DNA of 52,122 nt from an uncultured Ruminococcus sp. (GCA_902784805.1 CACZWD010000010.1:1-52122); one strand, 5' to 3'; numbered from the stretch's first letter, positions 24,955 through 34,069 are shown. The notes: generated by a model not told the origin, from the sequence alone. Translations and numbers: made by a program.

Positions 24955-26823
24955 ATGAAAAAAATTATTTTGATATTTATATGCGCTCTTATTTTGCCGC
25001 AAGCCGTTTTTGCTGAAGCCTTTACATCGGCGGAGCTTTCATTTCAGCTTGGTAGCTATATTGCGATTATAAACGGTGAAAGCGTTCCGGTTGAGGCTCC
25101 GTTTTTGTCGGAAAGCGGTGTAACTCTTGTGCCGATAGAAGCTGTTTCACAAGCTTTTGACAGTCTTGATAAAAATGATTATAAAATTGTTAATAACGGC
25201 AGTAAGCTTGAGTTTTTCGAGGATAGTGATGTTGCGGTTGTAAACGGAGAGAACGAGACAATGCCTGTGGGAACCGTTAAAGTAAACGGAAGCCTTATGA
25301 TACCTGTTCGCTTTGTTTGCGACAAGTTAAATGCGCTCATTGAATATGATGACGCGACCTGTAAAATAAATATAAAAAAATCAGCCGATTTTTCGGAAAT
25401 ATTTGAAAAATCCGTTTCGGGATATTGGTGCGATAAGGATTACGGCTGGATGATAAAGCTGCCGAATGATTATGATTTTATTTCAAACGAATATGACGGC
25501 TCACAGACAAATTTTGCCAACGCCGAGTTTGACAAAGCAGTTACCGTTTATGTTGACAAAAATCCGTTTCAGAACATTAATCAGGCAAGACTTTATTATA
25601 TCGCAATAAACAGCGGGGATATTTTGCGCAAGGAAGAAATAATTTTTTTAAGCGACGGTACACCGGCTTTTTACGCGGAATATGAAACATACTCAATGCT
25701 TTTAAGCATAAAAGGCGAATATTTTTATTTAATTGAGTTTGACACGCTTGACGCAGATACTTTCAAAATCTCGGCAAGAGAGGCGGAAAAAGCGCTTAAA
25801 AGCTTTACATTTTCGATTGACGAAACGCTTTTGCCAGAAAATATTTCAAAGCTTAATGAGGGCGGTTATGAGGTTTATACGGACAAAGAGCTTGGTTTTT
25901 CCGTGAACAGGCTTGAAAGCTGGAGCAAGCCGGAAGAATACGGAAGTAACGGGAAAATATGGTATAACCTTGCATACAGTCTTATTGATAAAGTTTACAG
26001 CGATGAGATTTTTCAGTCCGCTATGCAGGTAAGTCTTTTCAGCAAGTCGGAAGGCGATACAACACAAAGCCTTGCGGAAGCGGAAAAGGTGAGAATGATA
26101 GATAAATATAATCCGGAATGTATGTCGGAAATTACGGAAACGGCTGTTAAAAGCGGTGATTTTGACGGTACAAGGATAGAATATATAATTAATTTTGACG
26201 GACGTAAGCAAATTAATAAAACCGAATTTTTTATTGCGGGCGCTTATGTTTATGAGGCGAAATATTACGCCGTATTTACCGAAACGGCAGACGAGGAACG
26301 GCTTGGGATAAGTGAAATAGAAAAAATGTTTGACAGCATTAAGGTTAAGGGCGCGGACGAGGAAGAGCTTGGCAGTATTGTTAATACGGGCGCTTTGATT
26401 TCAGAGCCGAATTTTACGAGAATATACAACGAAAGAAAGACTTTTTCCGCGGAATTTCCTTCCACATGGAAATTTTATACGGACGCGCTTGCGATAGGCG
26501 GTTCGCCGGATAACAGCAGTATGAGCTTTGAGGTGCTTTCCGAAAAAAATATTTCAACGCTTGAGAAAGCAAAGGATAAGCTGTTTTCCGCAAAGAATTT
26601 TATATCCTCATCGCTTAAAAAGACAACTTACATAGGTAAATCCGCATATAAAATCGAGGGCAAACTACGTCTTGACAACGGTAATGTTATGCTGCTTGAA
26701 GGTTATATTTTTGTGGAAAAAGGCACTGCATATCTTGTTACCGCTTCGGTAAGAGATGTCTATGCGAGCAAAAAAAATCTTGCCACATTAGCCGATGTGC
26801 TTAAATCGTTTAAATTAAGCTGA
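24955..26823 (+). CDS. Secreted stalk-domain (copper amine oxidase N-like) protein
   Basis: 622 residues. Signal peptide 1-20 (PQAVFA). A full copper-amine-oxidase-like stalk domain spans about 35-140, with the two typical PxxxxxxxxxxA halves (VTLVPIEAVSQAF and LMIPVRFVCDKLNALIEYDD). The rest is three similar-looking modules of about 150 residues (each beginning near GYSWCD/ELGFSVNRL/RKTFSAEFPSTWKF), which resemble PsbP/DUF-type lipid- or wall-associated domains, though I cannot name the family. No catalytic motif is visible. It lies 29 bp after the protease and could be its substrate or adaptor on the cell surface. Confidence 0.75.
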   Translation: MKKIILIFICALILPQAVFAEAFTSAELSFQLGSYIAIINGESVPVEAPFLSESGVTLVPIEAVSQAFDSLDKNDYKIVNNGSKLEFFEDSDVAVVNGENETMPVGTVKVNGSLMIPVRFVCDKLNALIEYDDATCKINIKKSADFSEIFEKSVSGYWCDKDYGWMIKLPNDYDFISNEYDGSQTNFANAEFDKAVTVYVDKNPFQNINQARLYYIAINSGDILRKEEIIFLSDGTPAFYAEYETYSMLLSIKGEYFYLIEFDTLDADTFKISAREAEKALKSFTFSIDETLLPENISKLNEGGYEVYTDKELGFSVNRLESWSKPEEYGSNGKIWYNLAYSLIDKVYSDEIFQSAMQVSLFSKSEGDTTQSLAEAEKVRMIDKYNPECMSEITETAVKSGDFDGTRIEYIINFDGRKQINKTEFFIAGAYVYEAKYYAVFTETADEERLGISEIEKMFDSIKVKGADEEELGSIVNTGALISEPNFTRIYNERKTFSAEFPSTWKFYTDALAIGGSPDNSSMSFEVLSEKNISTLEKAKDKLFSAKNFISSSLKKTTYIGKSAYKIEGKLRLDNGNVMLLEGYIFVEKGTAYLVTASVRDVYASKKNLATLADVLKSFKLS

Positions 26824-26840
26824 AAGCAGGTGAACATTAA

Positions 26841-27428
26841 ATGAACAGTCAGCAAATTGAAGCAAAAAAAGAGGAATTTGAAAAAATATTTACGGAAAAT
26901 ATCACCCGTGAAGGTGCGGGCAGTATTCTTGAATATCTTGAAAGTACCGATTTTTTCAGAGCTCCCGCAAGTACGAGGTTTCACGGCTCGCATCCGGGCG
27001 GGCTTCTTTTGCACAGCTTAAACGTATATTATTGTCTTAAGGATTATCTCGCAAGAGAACGCGCGAAAGAGCTTTACCGTATGGATTATTCCGATGAAAC
27101 CGTTGCGGTAGTTTCTCTTTTGCATGATGTTTGCAAAGCCAATGTTTATAAAGAGAGCTTTCGTAATGTTAAAGATGAAAACGGCGTCTGGCAAAAGGTA
27201 CCGTCGTATGATTTTGACGACCGTATGCCTTACGGTCACGGTGAAAAATCTGTTTACATAATAAACGGGTATATGCGTCTGAGCCGGGAAGAAGCCTTTG
27301 CAATAAGATATCATATGGGCTTTTCGGGGCTTGAAGATAAAAATACGGTGGGGCGTGTAATGGAAATGTTTCCGCTTGCTTTCGCGCTCTGTACGGCAGA
27401 TATGGAAGCTACATATTATCTTGAATAA
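26841..27428 (+). CDS. HD-domain phosphohydrolase
   Basis: 195 residues. Metal-binding HD-superfamily pattern in order: HPGGLLLHSLNVYYCL (first His), VVSLLHDVCKANVY (HD dyad), YGHGEKSVYII (His) and AIRYHMG (His). This resembles short HD hydrolases acting on nucleotides or nucleic acids, and the substrate is not deducible. It has no membrane segment. It is tucked between a secreted protein gene and nfnA with 17- and 22-bp gaps, so it shares their transcript. AGCAGG/GTG upstream gives a moderate ribosome site for ATG 26841. Confidence 0.82.
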   Translation: MNSQQIEAKKEEFEKIFTENITREGAGSILEYLESTDFFRAPASTRFHGSHPGGLLLHSLNVYYCLKDYLARERAKELYRMDYSDETVAVVSLLHDVCKANVYKESFRNVKDENGVWQKVPSYDFDDRMPYGHGEKSVYIINGYMRLSREEAFAIRYHMGFSGLEDKNTVGRVMEMFPLAFALCTADMEATYYLE

Positions 27429-27450
27429 TAATTAGAAAGGTTTGAAAAAA

Positions 27451-28287
27451 ATGTACAAAATTTTAAGGAAAAAAGAATTAAACCCTACGGTTACGCTTAT
27501 GGAAATTGAAGCTCCGTTTGTTGCTAAAAAAGCGCTGGCAGGGCAGTTTATTATACTCCGCGTAGATGATGAAGGCGAGAGAATACCGCTTACCGTTGCG
27601 GGTTATGACAGGGAAAAAGGAAGCGTGACAATTATTTTTCAGATTGTAGGCTCCACTACCGAAAAGCTTAACGCCAAAAAAGAAGGGGAATATATATCCG
27701 ATTTTGTCGGACCTCTCGGGAAAGCGTCCGAAACGAAAGGCTTTAAAAAAGTTGCCGTAATAGGCGGCGGCGTGGGCTGCGCGATAGCATATCCGACAGC
27801 GAAACAGCTTCATGAGGACGGCGCCGAGGTTCACTCGATAGTCGGTTTCAGAAATCATGACCTTGTTATTCTGGAAGATGAGTTTAAAAAGTGCAGCGAT
27901 AAGTTTGTTATGATGACTGACGACGGCTCTTACGGTGAAAAAGGGCTTGTTACGGACGCTTTAAAGAAGCTTATCGAAAGCGGTGAAAAGTATGATGAGG
28001 TTATTGCGATAGGCCCGCTTATTATGATGAAATTTGTTTGCAAGCTTACCGAGCAGTACGGTATAAAGACAATTGTAAGTATGAACCCGATTATGATTGA
28101 CGGAACGGGAATGTGCGGCGGCTGCCGTCTTACCGTCGGCGGAGAGACAAAGTTTGCCTGTGTTGACGGACCCGATTTTGACGGACATAAAATTGATTTC
28201 GATGAAGCGATTGCAAGGTCGGGCGTATATAGAAATTTTGAAAGGCAAGCACATGAAAAAACTTGCAATTTGCTGAAAGGAGAATAA
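27451..28287 (+). CDS. nfnA: NADH-dependent ferredoxin:NADP+ oxidoreductase subunit A (NfnA-like)
   Basis: 278 residues from ATG 27451 (AAAGG 10 nt upstream; TTG 27442 is too close). Ferredoxin-reductase-type FAD domain (IPLTVAGYDREKGSVTIIFQIVG), NAD-binding domain (VAVIGGGVGCAIAYPTAKQL) and a C-terminal 2Fe-2S site with MCGGCRLTVGG and FACVDGPDFDGH. In NfnAB this subunit takes electrons from NADH and pairs with NfnB to reduce NADP+ by electron confurcation with ferredoxin. The same fold serves dihydroorotate dehydrogenase subunit PyrK, but the adjacent NfnB-type gene and absence of pyrD favour NfnA. Confidence 0.88.
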   Translation: MYKILRKKELNPTVTLMEIEAPFVAKKALAGQFIILRVDDEGERIPLTVAGYDREKGSVTIIFQIVGSTTEKLNAKKEGEYISDFVGPLGKASETKGFKKVAVIGGGVGCAIAYPTAKQLHEDGAEVHSIVGFRNHDLVILEDEFKKCSDKFVMMTDDGSYGEKGLVTDALKKLIESGEKYDEVIAIGPLIMMKFVCKLTEQYGIKTIVSMNPIMIDGTGMCGGCRLTVGGETKFACVDGPDFDGHKIDFDEAIARSGVYRNFERQAHEKTCNLLKGE

Positions 28288-28292
28288 TAAAT

Positions 28293-29684
28293 ATGGCAAA
28301 TATGTCACTTACTAAAAACAAAATGCCGGTACAGGAGCCGGACATAAGGAATAAAAATTTCGGTGAGGTTGCTCTCGGCTATACAAAAGAGCAGGCGGTA
28401 GATGAGGCAAACCGCTGCCTTAACTGTAAAAACAAGCCTTGTGTTTCGGGTTGTCCCGTATCAATTGATATACCGGGTTTTATAGCGAAAATCCGTGAGG
28501 AGGATTTTGAAGGCGCTTATGAGATAATTTCAAAATCAAGCTCACTTCCTGCGGTCTGCGGCAGAGTCTGTCCGCAGGAAACACAGTGTGAAGCAAAATG
28601 TGTAAGAGGAATAAAGGGTGAGCCTGTCGCAATAGGAAGGCTTGAACGTTTTGTTGCCGATTATCATATGGCAAACTTTAAAGGCGAGCCTGTGCAGCCT
28701 CAAAAGAACGGTCATAAGGTTGCGGTTATAGGCGCGGGTCCCTCGGGACTCACCTGTGCGGGCGACCTCGCGAAAGCGGGCTATGACGTTACAATTTTTG
28801 AGGCGCTCCACGAGGCGGGCGGCGTTCTTGTTTACGGCATACCGGAGTTCCGTCTGCCGAAAGATATTGTTAAAAAAGAGATTGACGGTCTTAAAAAAAT
28901 AGGCGTTAAGGTACTTACAAATATGGTTGTCGGAAAGGTATTTTCCATTGACGAGCTTATGGAAAAGGAAGGCTTTGAGGCTGTTTATATAGGTACGGGA
29001 GCAGGACTTCCGCGTTTTATGGGAATACCCGGTGAGAATTTAAACGGAGTATATTCCGCAAACGAATACTTAACGAGAACAAATCTTATGAAAGCCTATA
29101 AAGAGAACAGCGATACGCCTATTAAGCACTCAAAAAGCGTTGCGGTTGTGGGCGGAGGAAACGTTGCTATGGACGCCGCAAGATGCGCTAAAAGGCTCGG
29201 AGCGGAAAAGGTATATATTGTATATCGCCGTTCAATGGAAGAAATGCCCGCGAGAAACGAGGAAATTGAACATGCCGTGGAAGAAGATATTATTTTTAAC
29301 GTGCTTTGCAATCCGACGGAAATTATTTCAGACGAAAACGGCAGTGTATGCGGCATGAAATGTATAAAAATGGAGCTTGGTGAGCCTGATGAATCCGGCA
29401 GAAGAAGCCCCGTTCCGATTAAAGGCTCGGAGTTTATTTTAGATGTCGATACCGTAATTATGTCGATAGGTACTTCACCGAATCCGCTTATAAGAAACAC
29501 GACCGAAGGTCTTGAAATAAACCGCAGAGGCTGCATTGTAACAGACGGCGAGAGCGGTAAAACAAGCAGAGAGGGTGTGTATGCCGGAGGTGACGCCGTT
29601 ACGGGCGCGGCTACGGTTATTCTTGCAATGGGAGCGGGAAAAGACGCCGCAAAGGCAATTGACGAGTTCATTTTGTCAAAATAG
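28293..29684 (+). CDS. nfnB: NfnB-like subunit (glutamate synthase small-subunit fold)
   Basis: 463 residues from ATG 28293, with AAAGGAG upstream at the end of nfnA (5-bp gap). An N-terminal double-cluster domain carries CLNCKNKPCVSGCP and CGRVCPQETQCEAKCVRG, followed by FAD-binding (VAVIGAGPSGLTCAGDLA) and NADPH-binding (VAVVGGGNVAMDAARCAKRLG) Rossmann motifs. The family includes GltD, but no glutamate synthase large subunit is nearby, and pairing with nfnA indicates the bifurcating transhydrogenase. That enzyme links NADH, NADPH and ferredoxin pools in anaerobes. The window thus supplies reduced ferredoxin chemistry that might feed the FTR-like protein of the same operon. Confidence 0.9.
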   Translation: MANMSLTKNKMPVQEPDIRNKNFGEVALGYTKEQAVDEANRCLNCKNKPCVSGCPVSIDIPGFIAKIREEDFEGAYEIISKSSSLPAVCGRVCPQETQCEAKCVRGIKGEPVAIGRLERFVADYHMANFKGEPVQPQKNGHKVAVIGAGPSGLTCAGDLAKAGYDVTIFEALHEAGGVLVYGIPEFRLPKDIVKKEIDGLKKIGVKVLTNMVVGKVFSIDELMEKEGFEAVYIGTGAGLPRFMGIPGENLNGVYSANEYLTRTNLMKAYKENSDTPIKHSKSVAVVGGGNVAMDAARCAKRLGAEKVYIVYRRSMEEMPARNEEIEHAVEEDIIFNVLCNPTEIISDENGSVCGMKCIKMELGEPDESGRRSPVPIKGSEFILDVDTVIMSIGTSPNPLIRNTTEGLEINRRGCIVTDGESGKTSREGVYAGGDAVTGAATVILAMGAGKDAAKAIDEFILSK

Positions 29685-29732
29685 ATTTTTTGGTGCTTTG
29701 ATAAAATGCATTGCATAAAGGTGGGATTATAA

Positions 29733-30350
29733 ATGTTTAAAGGTATTATCGCCGTAATTTTCGCTTATCTTCTCGGGAGTATAAACAATTCAATTATAGT
29801 AGGTCATATGTTTGGTGTTAAGGATATAAGAGAGCATGGCAGCGGCAACGCCGGTTCTACAAATGTGCTTCGCACAATCGGGGTGAAAGCGGCGGCGCTT
29901 ACCTTTATAGGTGACGTTTTAAAGGGTGTAATCGCGCCGCTTCTCACATATTATTTTTGCGATAAAAACCTTCCTTGGGTATTTGCCGCAGGTTACGCCG
30001 CGATTTTGGGACACGTTTTTCCGCTGTTTTTCGGCTTTAAGGGCGGCAAAGGAGTTGCCACCTCATTCGGCGCCGTTCTTGTAATCAGTATTCTGACGGG
30101 CAAATTTTATATACCGCTGATCCTTCTTGCGGTATTTATAGCCGTTGTCTTGCTGACGCGCTATGTTTCTCTCGGTTCGGTGCTTGTTATGGCGGCATAT
30201 CCTTTTATTGTAGATTTCATTTTTAAAAGGGATTACGCATACCTTGCTTTTGCCGTTTTAACGGCTCTTACGGGTATTATAAAGCACAGAAAAAATATTT
30301 CACGGCTTTTAAAGGGAAATGAATCAAAAGTTGGAAAAAGAAAAGCATGA
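29733..30350 (+). CDS. plsY: Acyl-phosphate glycerol-3-phosphate acyltransferase
   Basis: 205 residues, about five membrane segments. Three PlsY motifs are visible: GSGNAGSTNVLRTIG (motif 1), the GFKGGKGVATSFG region (motif 2) and the later GSVLVMAAYP/GIIKHRKNISRLLKG (motif 3). It transfers the acyl group from acyl phosphate to glycerol 3-phosphate, the first step of phospholipid synthesis. It ends with a basic cytoplasmic tail. It is the last gene of the seven-gene operon, 48 bp after nfnB, followed by a strong terminator. Acyl phosphate can come from PlsX or from the FakA system also encoded in this window. Confidence 0.95.
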   Translation: MFKGIIAVIFAYLLGSINNSIIVGHMFGVKDIREHGSGNAGSTNVLRTIGVKAAALTFIGDVLKGVIAPLLTYYFCDKNLPWVFAAGYAAILGHVFPLFFGFKGGKGVATSFGAVLVISILTGKFYIPLILLAVFIAVVLLTRYVSLGSVLVMAAYPFIVDFIFKRDYAYLAFAVLTALTGIIKHRKNISRLLKGNESKVGKRKA

Positions 30351-30447
30351 TTATAAAGCAGATTAAATCAATATCCGATATTGAAAGAATTATTTCTAAA
30401 ATGGTGGTAAAGTGTGTTTTAAAAATTACAGAGTTTGACTCTTTTTG

Positions 30448-30473
30448 CGCAGCATTTTGTGTTGCGTTTTTTT
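30448..30473 (+). terminator. Intrinsic terminator after plsY
   Basis: Stem CGCAGCA (30448-30454) / TGTTGCG (30460-30466) followed by seven Ts (30467-30473). The stem sequence resembles the terminator at 23120-23138. Confidence 0.9.
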
Positions 30474-30532
30474 GATTTAAAAAATAGGCAATGTTTATTA
30501 AATATATAAAAAATTTTTTCTTTATTTACTAC

Positions 30533-30561
30533 TTGAAAAAATTGTAAATTAGTGGTATAAT
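30533..30561 (+). promoter_or_regulatory. Promoter of tgt-xpt
   Basis: TTGAAA (30533-30538), 17-bp spacer ending TGG, TATAAT (30556-30561). GGAGG precedes the tgt ATG at 30594. Confidence 0.85.
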
Positions 30562-30593
30562 ATTCTTTATAAATAATATGCGGAGGATTGCAG

Positions 30594-31724
30594 ATGTTTA
30601 AAATATTATGCCGTGAGGGTAAAGCCCGCAGAGGTGAGTTTGAAACCGTTCACGGGACAATAAATACACCTGTTTTTATGAATGTAGGCACAAGCGCCGC
30701 GATAAAAGGCGGAATATCATCGCTTGACCTTGAAGAAGTGAAATGCGCGGTTGAGCTTTCAAATACATATCATCTTCACCTGCGCCCCGGTGACGACGTG
30801 ATATATAAAATGGGTGGTATTCATAAGTTTATGAATTGGCATAAGCCCGTTTTAACGGACAGCGGCGGTTTTCAAGTTTTTTCGCTTGCGAAAATGCGTA
30901 AAATAAAAGAAGAAGGCGTTACTTTTCAGTCGCATATTGACGGCGCGAGAATTTTTATGGGACCTGAGGAAAGTATGAAAATTCAGTCAAATCTTGCCTC
31001 AACGATTGCCATGGCATTTGATGAATGTGTTGAAAATCCGAGTCCGAGAGATTATGTTGAGCAATCTGCCGAAAGAACGTATCGCTGGCTTGTGCGGTGC
31101 CGTGATGAAATGAAACGCCTGAACGCGGAGACGGGGACAATTAATAAAAAGCAGATGCTTTTTGGGATAAATCAGGGTGGTTGCTTTGACGACATAAGGA
31201 TTAAAAATATGCGGGAAATCGCGAAGCTTGACCTTGACGGTTACGCGATAGGCGGTCTTGCCGTCGGGGAAACTCACGAGGAAATGTACCGCATTATTGA
31301 GGCGGTCGAGCCATACACGCCCGATGATAAGCCAAGGTATTTAATGGGTGTCGGAACGCCTGAAAATATTATTGAGGCAGTATATAGGGGAGTGGATTTT
31401 TTTGACTGCGTAATAACGAGCCGCAACGCGAGGCACGGTTATTTGTTTACGTCAAAGGGCAGAGTTCATATTTTGAACGAAAAATATAAAACAGACCCGC
31501 TTCCGATTGATACAGACTGCGATTGCCCCGCTTGCAGAAATTTTTCAAGAAGCTATATAAGGCATCTTATGAAAGCGGGCGAGATGCTGGGCATGAGGCT
31601 TTGTGTGCTTCATAACCTATATTTTTATAATGATATGATGGAAAAAATAAGAACGGCTATTGAAGAAAACCGTTTTGAAAAATTCAGAACAGCGGCGCTT
31701 GAAAACTATTCAAGAAGACTTTAA
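30594..31724 (+). CDS. tgt: tRNA-guanine (queuine) transglycosylase
   Basis: 376 residues from ATG 30594; TTG 30588 is too close to the GGAGG. It exchanges guanine 34 of GUN anticodons for the queuosine precursor. Catalytic/substrate motif LTDSGGFQVFSL (Asp89 onward), the second active-site segment GGLAVGE, then VGTPENIIEAV and RGVDFFDCVITSRNARHG. The zinc site is CDCPACRNFSRSYIRH with a later LHNLYFY (Cys3-His). No queA, yajC or que genes follow. It shares a transcript with xpt, 15 bp downstream. Confidence 0.96.
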   Translation: MFKILCREGKARRGEFETVHGTINTPVFMNVGTSAAIKGGISSLDLEEVKCAVELSNTYHLHLRPGDDVIYKMGGIHKFMNWHKPVLTDSGGFQVFSLAKMRKIKEEGVTFQSHIDGARIFMGPEESMKIQSNLASTIAMAFDECVENPSPRDYVEQSAERTYRWLVRCRDEMKRLNAETGTINKKQMLFGINQGGCFDDIRIKNMREIAKLDLDGYAIGGLAVGETHEEMYRIIEAVEPYTPDDKPRYLMGVGTPENIIEAVYRGVDFFDCVITSRNARHGYLFTSKGRVHILNEKYKTDPLPIDTDCDCPACRNFSRSYIRHLMKAGEMLGMRLCVLHNLYFYNDMMEKIRTAIEENRFEKFRTAALENYSRRL

Positions 31725-31739
31725 TCGGGAGGTTTGTTT

Positions 31740-32312
31740 ATGATAGCACTTGAGGAAAAAATCCTGAAAGAAGGTAAAGTTATAGGAAGTGATGTTCTAA
31801 AAGTCGGGGGATTTTTAAATCAGCGTATTGACGTTGAGTTTTTAATGGAAATGGGAAAGGAAATCGCAAGGCTTTTTGAAGGAGAGAAAATCACAAAAAT
31901 TTTTACAATAGAATCTTCGGGTATTGCCATTGCGATGGCAGCGGCGGTTTATATGAAAGTGCCGGTAGTATTCGCGAAAAAGAACAAATCCGCAAATGTC
32001 GGTGATGATGTTTATACTTCAAGGGTACATTCGTTTACACATGGTAATACATATGATGCCGTTGTCAGTAAAGAATATTTGAAAAGCGGTGACAGAATCC
32101 TTATTGTTGATGATTTTTTGGCGAGAGGCAATGCTCTTAAAGGGCTTATAGATATGGTAAATCAGGCAGGCGCGCATCTTACGGGTGCTGCGATAGCGAT
32201 TGAAAAAGGTTTTCAGGGCGGAGGTGATGAGCTACGTAAAAAAGGCTTGCGTGTTGAGTCGCTTGCGCTTATCGACAGTATGAACGGAGGAAAAATTATT
32301 TTCAGACATTAA
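31740..32312 (+). CDS. xpt: Xanthine phosphoribosyltransferase
   Basis: 190 residues from ATG 31740 (GGGAGG upstream). Type I PRTase with PRPP-binding loop ILIVDDFLARGNALKGL and family stretches GGFLNQRIDVEFL, TIESSGIAIA and FAKKNKSANVGDDVYTSRVHSFTHG. It salvages xanthine to XMP. In Bacillus, xpt is preceded by a guanine riboswitch; here only 15 bp separate it from tgt, so no such riboswitch can fit, and regulation must differ. Pairing with tgt (both handle purine bases) recurs in clostridia as far as I recall. Confidence 0.93.
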   Translation: MIALEEKILKEGKVIGSDVLKVGGFLNQRIDVEFLMEMGKEIARLFEGEKITKIFTIESSGIAIAMAAAVYMKVPVVFAKKNKSANVGDDVYTSRVHSFTHGNTYDAVVSKEYLKSGDRILIVDDFLARGNALKGLIDMVNQAGAHLTGAAIAIEKGFQGGGDELRKKGLRVESLALIDSMNGGKIIFRH

Positions 32313-32364
32313 AACCCGCATATTTTGTCGAAATAAATAATACTATTTAATAGCCTGAAAATCG

Positions 32365-32403
32365 GTACGCATATAAAGTTTATATGCGTACTGTGATATT
32401 TTT
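32365..32403 (+). terminator. Terminator after xpt
   Basis: Perfect 13-bp arms GTACGCATATAAA (32365-32377) and TTTATATGCGTAC (32379-32391), followed by TGTGATATTTTT. An outer AGCCT (from 32353) / AGGCT pairing could extend the fold. Confidence 0.8.
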
Positions 32404-32438
32404 AAGGCTTTAATATAAAAAAACAGAAAGGAATGATT

Positions 32439-33164
32439 ATGAAAATGAGCAATTTTATAAATTATTTGGAATCGGACAAGATTATTTTATTTGACGCTGT
32501 GTTTATGCTTCGCATTATAATTGCCGGTATTTGCGGTTTTCTTATAGGATATGAACGTAAAAACCGCGCGAAAGGAGCGGGAATAAGGACACATTTTATT
32601 GTTGCGGCGTCAGCAGCGCTTATGATGATTGTTTCAAAATACGCTTTTTTTGATGTGATAAAAATGGGCATTGATTTTGGAAACGGAGTTAAACTTGACC
32701 CGTCTCGTGTGGCGGCTTCAATTGTTTCGGGAGTAGGTTTCCTTGGCGCCGGAACAATTTTTGTGCAAAAACAGACCGTTACGGGGCTTACAACGGCAGC
32801 AGGAATTTGGGCTACCGCCGGTATCGGTATGGCAATAGGTGCCGGAATGTATATTGTCGGTGTCGCAACGACAATATTTATAGTTTTCTCGCAGGTATTT
32901 CTTCACAGCAATATGCTGTGGCTTCAGAACGCGAAGATAAAAAATCTTTTTGTATATGAGGTAGACGAAGAAGGCTTCAGGGACAGCGCGATAGCAACAC
33001 TTAAAAAACACGGTATAAATGTTTCTAAAGTTAATGTTGGGCATAACGCGCAGACGGGCAAGCGAGATTATACTTTTACGATGGAAGTATCCGCGAAAAT
33101 CAACGAAGAAGAGCTTATTGATATGTTTAAACAATATACCTGCAAGGTGAGGGAAAAGGAATAA
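32439..33164 (+). CDS. MgtC/SapB family membrane protein
   Basis: 241 residues from ATG 32439 (GAAAGGA 6 nt upstream; an ATG at 32433 is too close). About five N-terminal membrane segments with the MgtC core: RIIIAGICGFLIGYERKNRAKGAGIRTH, then VSGVGFLGAGTIFV and TGLTTAAGIWATAGIGMAIGAG. A C-terminal cytoplasmic ACT-like domain follows (about 165-240, TLKKHGINVSKVNVGH). MgtC relatives modulate P-type or F-type ATPases and magnesium or phosphate homeostasis and are not transporters in the proven cases. Its stop codon is 2 bp from that of the converging gpr gene. Confidence 0.9.
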   Translation: MKMSNFINYLESDKIILFDAVFMLRIIIAGICGFLIGYERKNRAKGAGIRTHFIVAASAALMMIVSKYAFFDVIKMGIDFGNGVKLDPSRVAASIVSGVGFLGAGTIFVQKQTVTGLTTAAGIWATAGIGMAIGAGMYIVGVATTIFIVFSQVFLHSNMLWLQNAKIKNLFVYEVDEEGFRDSAIATLKKHGINVSKVNVGHNAQTGKRDYTFTMEVSAKINEEELIDMFKQYTCKVREKE

Positions 33165-33166
33165 AT

Positions 33167-34069
33167 TTACTGTAAATAACCACTTATATCACCTTTGTGA
33201 AGCCCCAGATTTATAGCGGCGGATATGACTTTTGAAAGGTCATTTACCGTTTCGTCAATATCTTTTGGAGTTACTATAAGTTCATCGGTTATACCCGATA
33301 AGGCTTCTTTAAAAATGGCTTTGCGCTCAAATGGCTTCATTTCGGAAAGCATTTCGTAAAATTTACTTTGTTTTTCCGAAGCGTTTTTAAGCATTGAAAC
33401 CGAACATTCAAAAATATTATCGGTAATTGTCGCGGCGTCAACAACCATAGGCACTCCGATTGATATAACGGGTACGCCGAGTGAATCACGGTTTAGACCT
33501 TTTCGGTGGTTACCGACTCCCGAGCCGGGACTTATGCCGCTGTCGGAAAGCTGGACACTTTTTCCGAGACGTGATATATTTCTTGCGACAAGAGAGTCGA
33601 TAACGATAACGCATTTTGGGTGTACGTGCTCATTTATGCCTTTTACAATTTCAAGCGTTTCTATGCCGGTAGTGCCGAGTACACCGGGAGATACTGCGCA
33701 GACAGGTCTTAAATCGGCGTTTTTGATTTGTGGAAAATGGTCAAACAGATGCCGTGATACAAACACAGACGAAACAACCTTAGGTCCGAGCGCGTCGGGG
33801 GTTATTTCTCTGTTTCCGAGACCGACAACCAGAATAGGCGCACTGTCGGAAATCCCGTTTTTTTCGAGCAGCTTTTCTATTTCTCTTGCGATAAAACTGC
33901 GGTTTTGAAGGCTGCTTTCGTTTTCAAAACCTCTTAAATCTTCGGCTTCAAAAGTAATATATGTGCCGATTGGTTTTTCGAGAAATTTTGCGCCTCCCGA
34001 TGGAATCCGGCTGTTTTTTTCCGAAAAATATTCGTGAGCTTCAACAGCCATATCGGTGTGTATGCCCAT
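33167..34069 (-). CDS. gpr: Germination protease GPR (SASP endopeptidase)
   Basis: 300 residues, start ATG 34069 after AAAGGAG. It degrades small acid-soluble spore proteins during germination and is made as a zymogen in the forespore. Family stretches visible: MGIHTDMAVEAHE near the propeptide boundary, VVGLGNREITPDALGPKVV, PGVLGTTGIETLEIVKG, VIVIDSLVARNISRLGKSVQLSDSG split over the window of residues 160-185, and SIGVPMVVDAATI. This shows that the organism is from a spore-forming lineage. Upstream there is a CATACTT that could be a sigma-F/G -10, but no convincing -35. Confidence 0.95.
   Translation of the reverse strand: MGIHTDMAVEAHEYFSEKNSRIPSGGAKFLEKPIGTYITFEAEDLRGFENESSLQNRSFIAREIEKLLEKNGISDSAPILVVGLGNREITPDALGPKVVSSVFVSRHLFDHFPQIKNADLRPVCAVSPGVLGTTGIETLEIVKGINEHVHPKCVIVIDSLVARNISRLGKSVQLSDSGISPGSGVGNHRKGLNRDSLGVPVISIGVPMVVDAATITDNIFECSVSMLKNASEKQSKFYEMLSEMKPFERKAIFKEALSGITDELIVTPKDIDETVNDLSKVISAAINLGLHKGDISGYLQ

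Noticed and set aside
31725..31739. Purine riboswitch before xpt
   Set aside because: Only 15 bp separate tgt and xpt; no space for the aptamer, and none is upstream of tgt.
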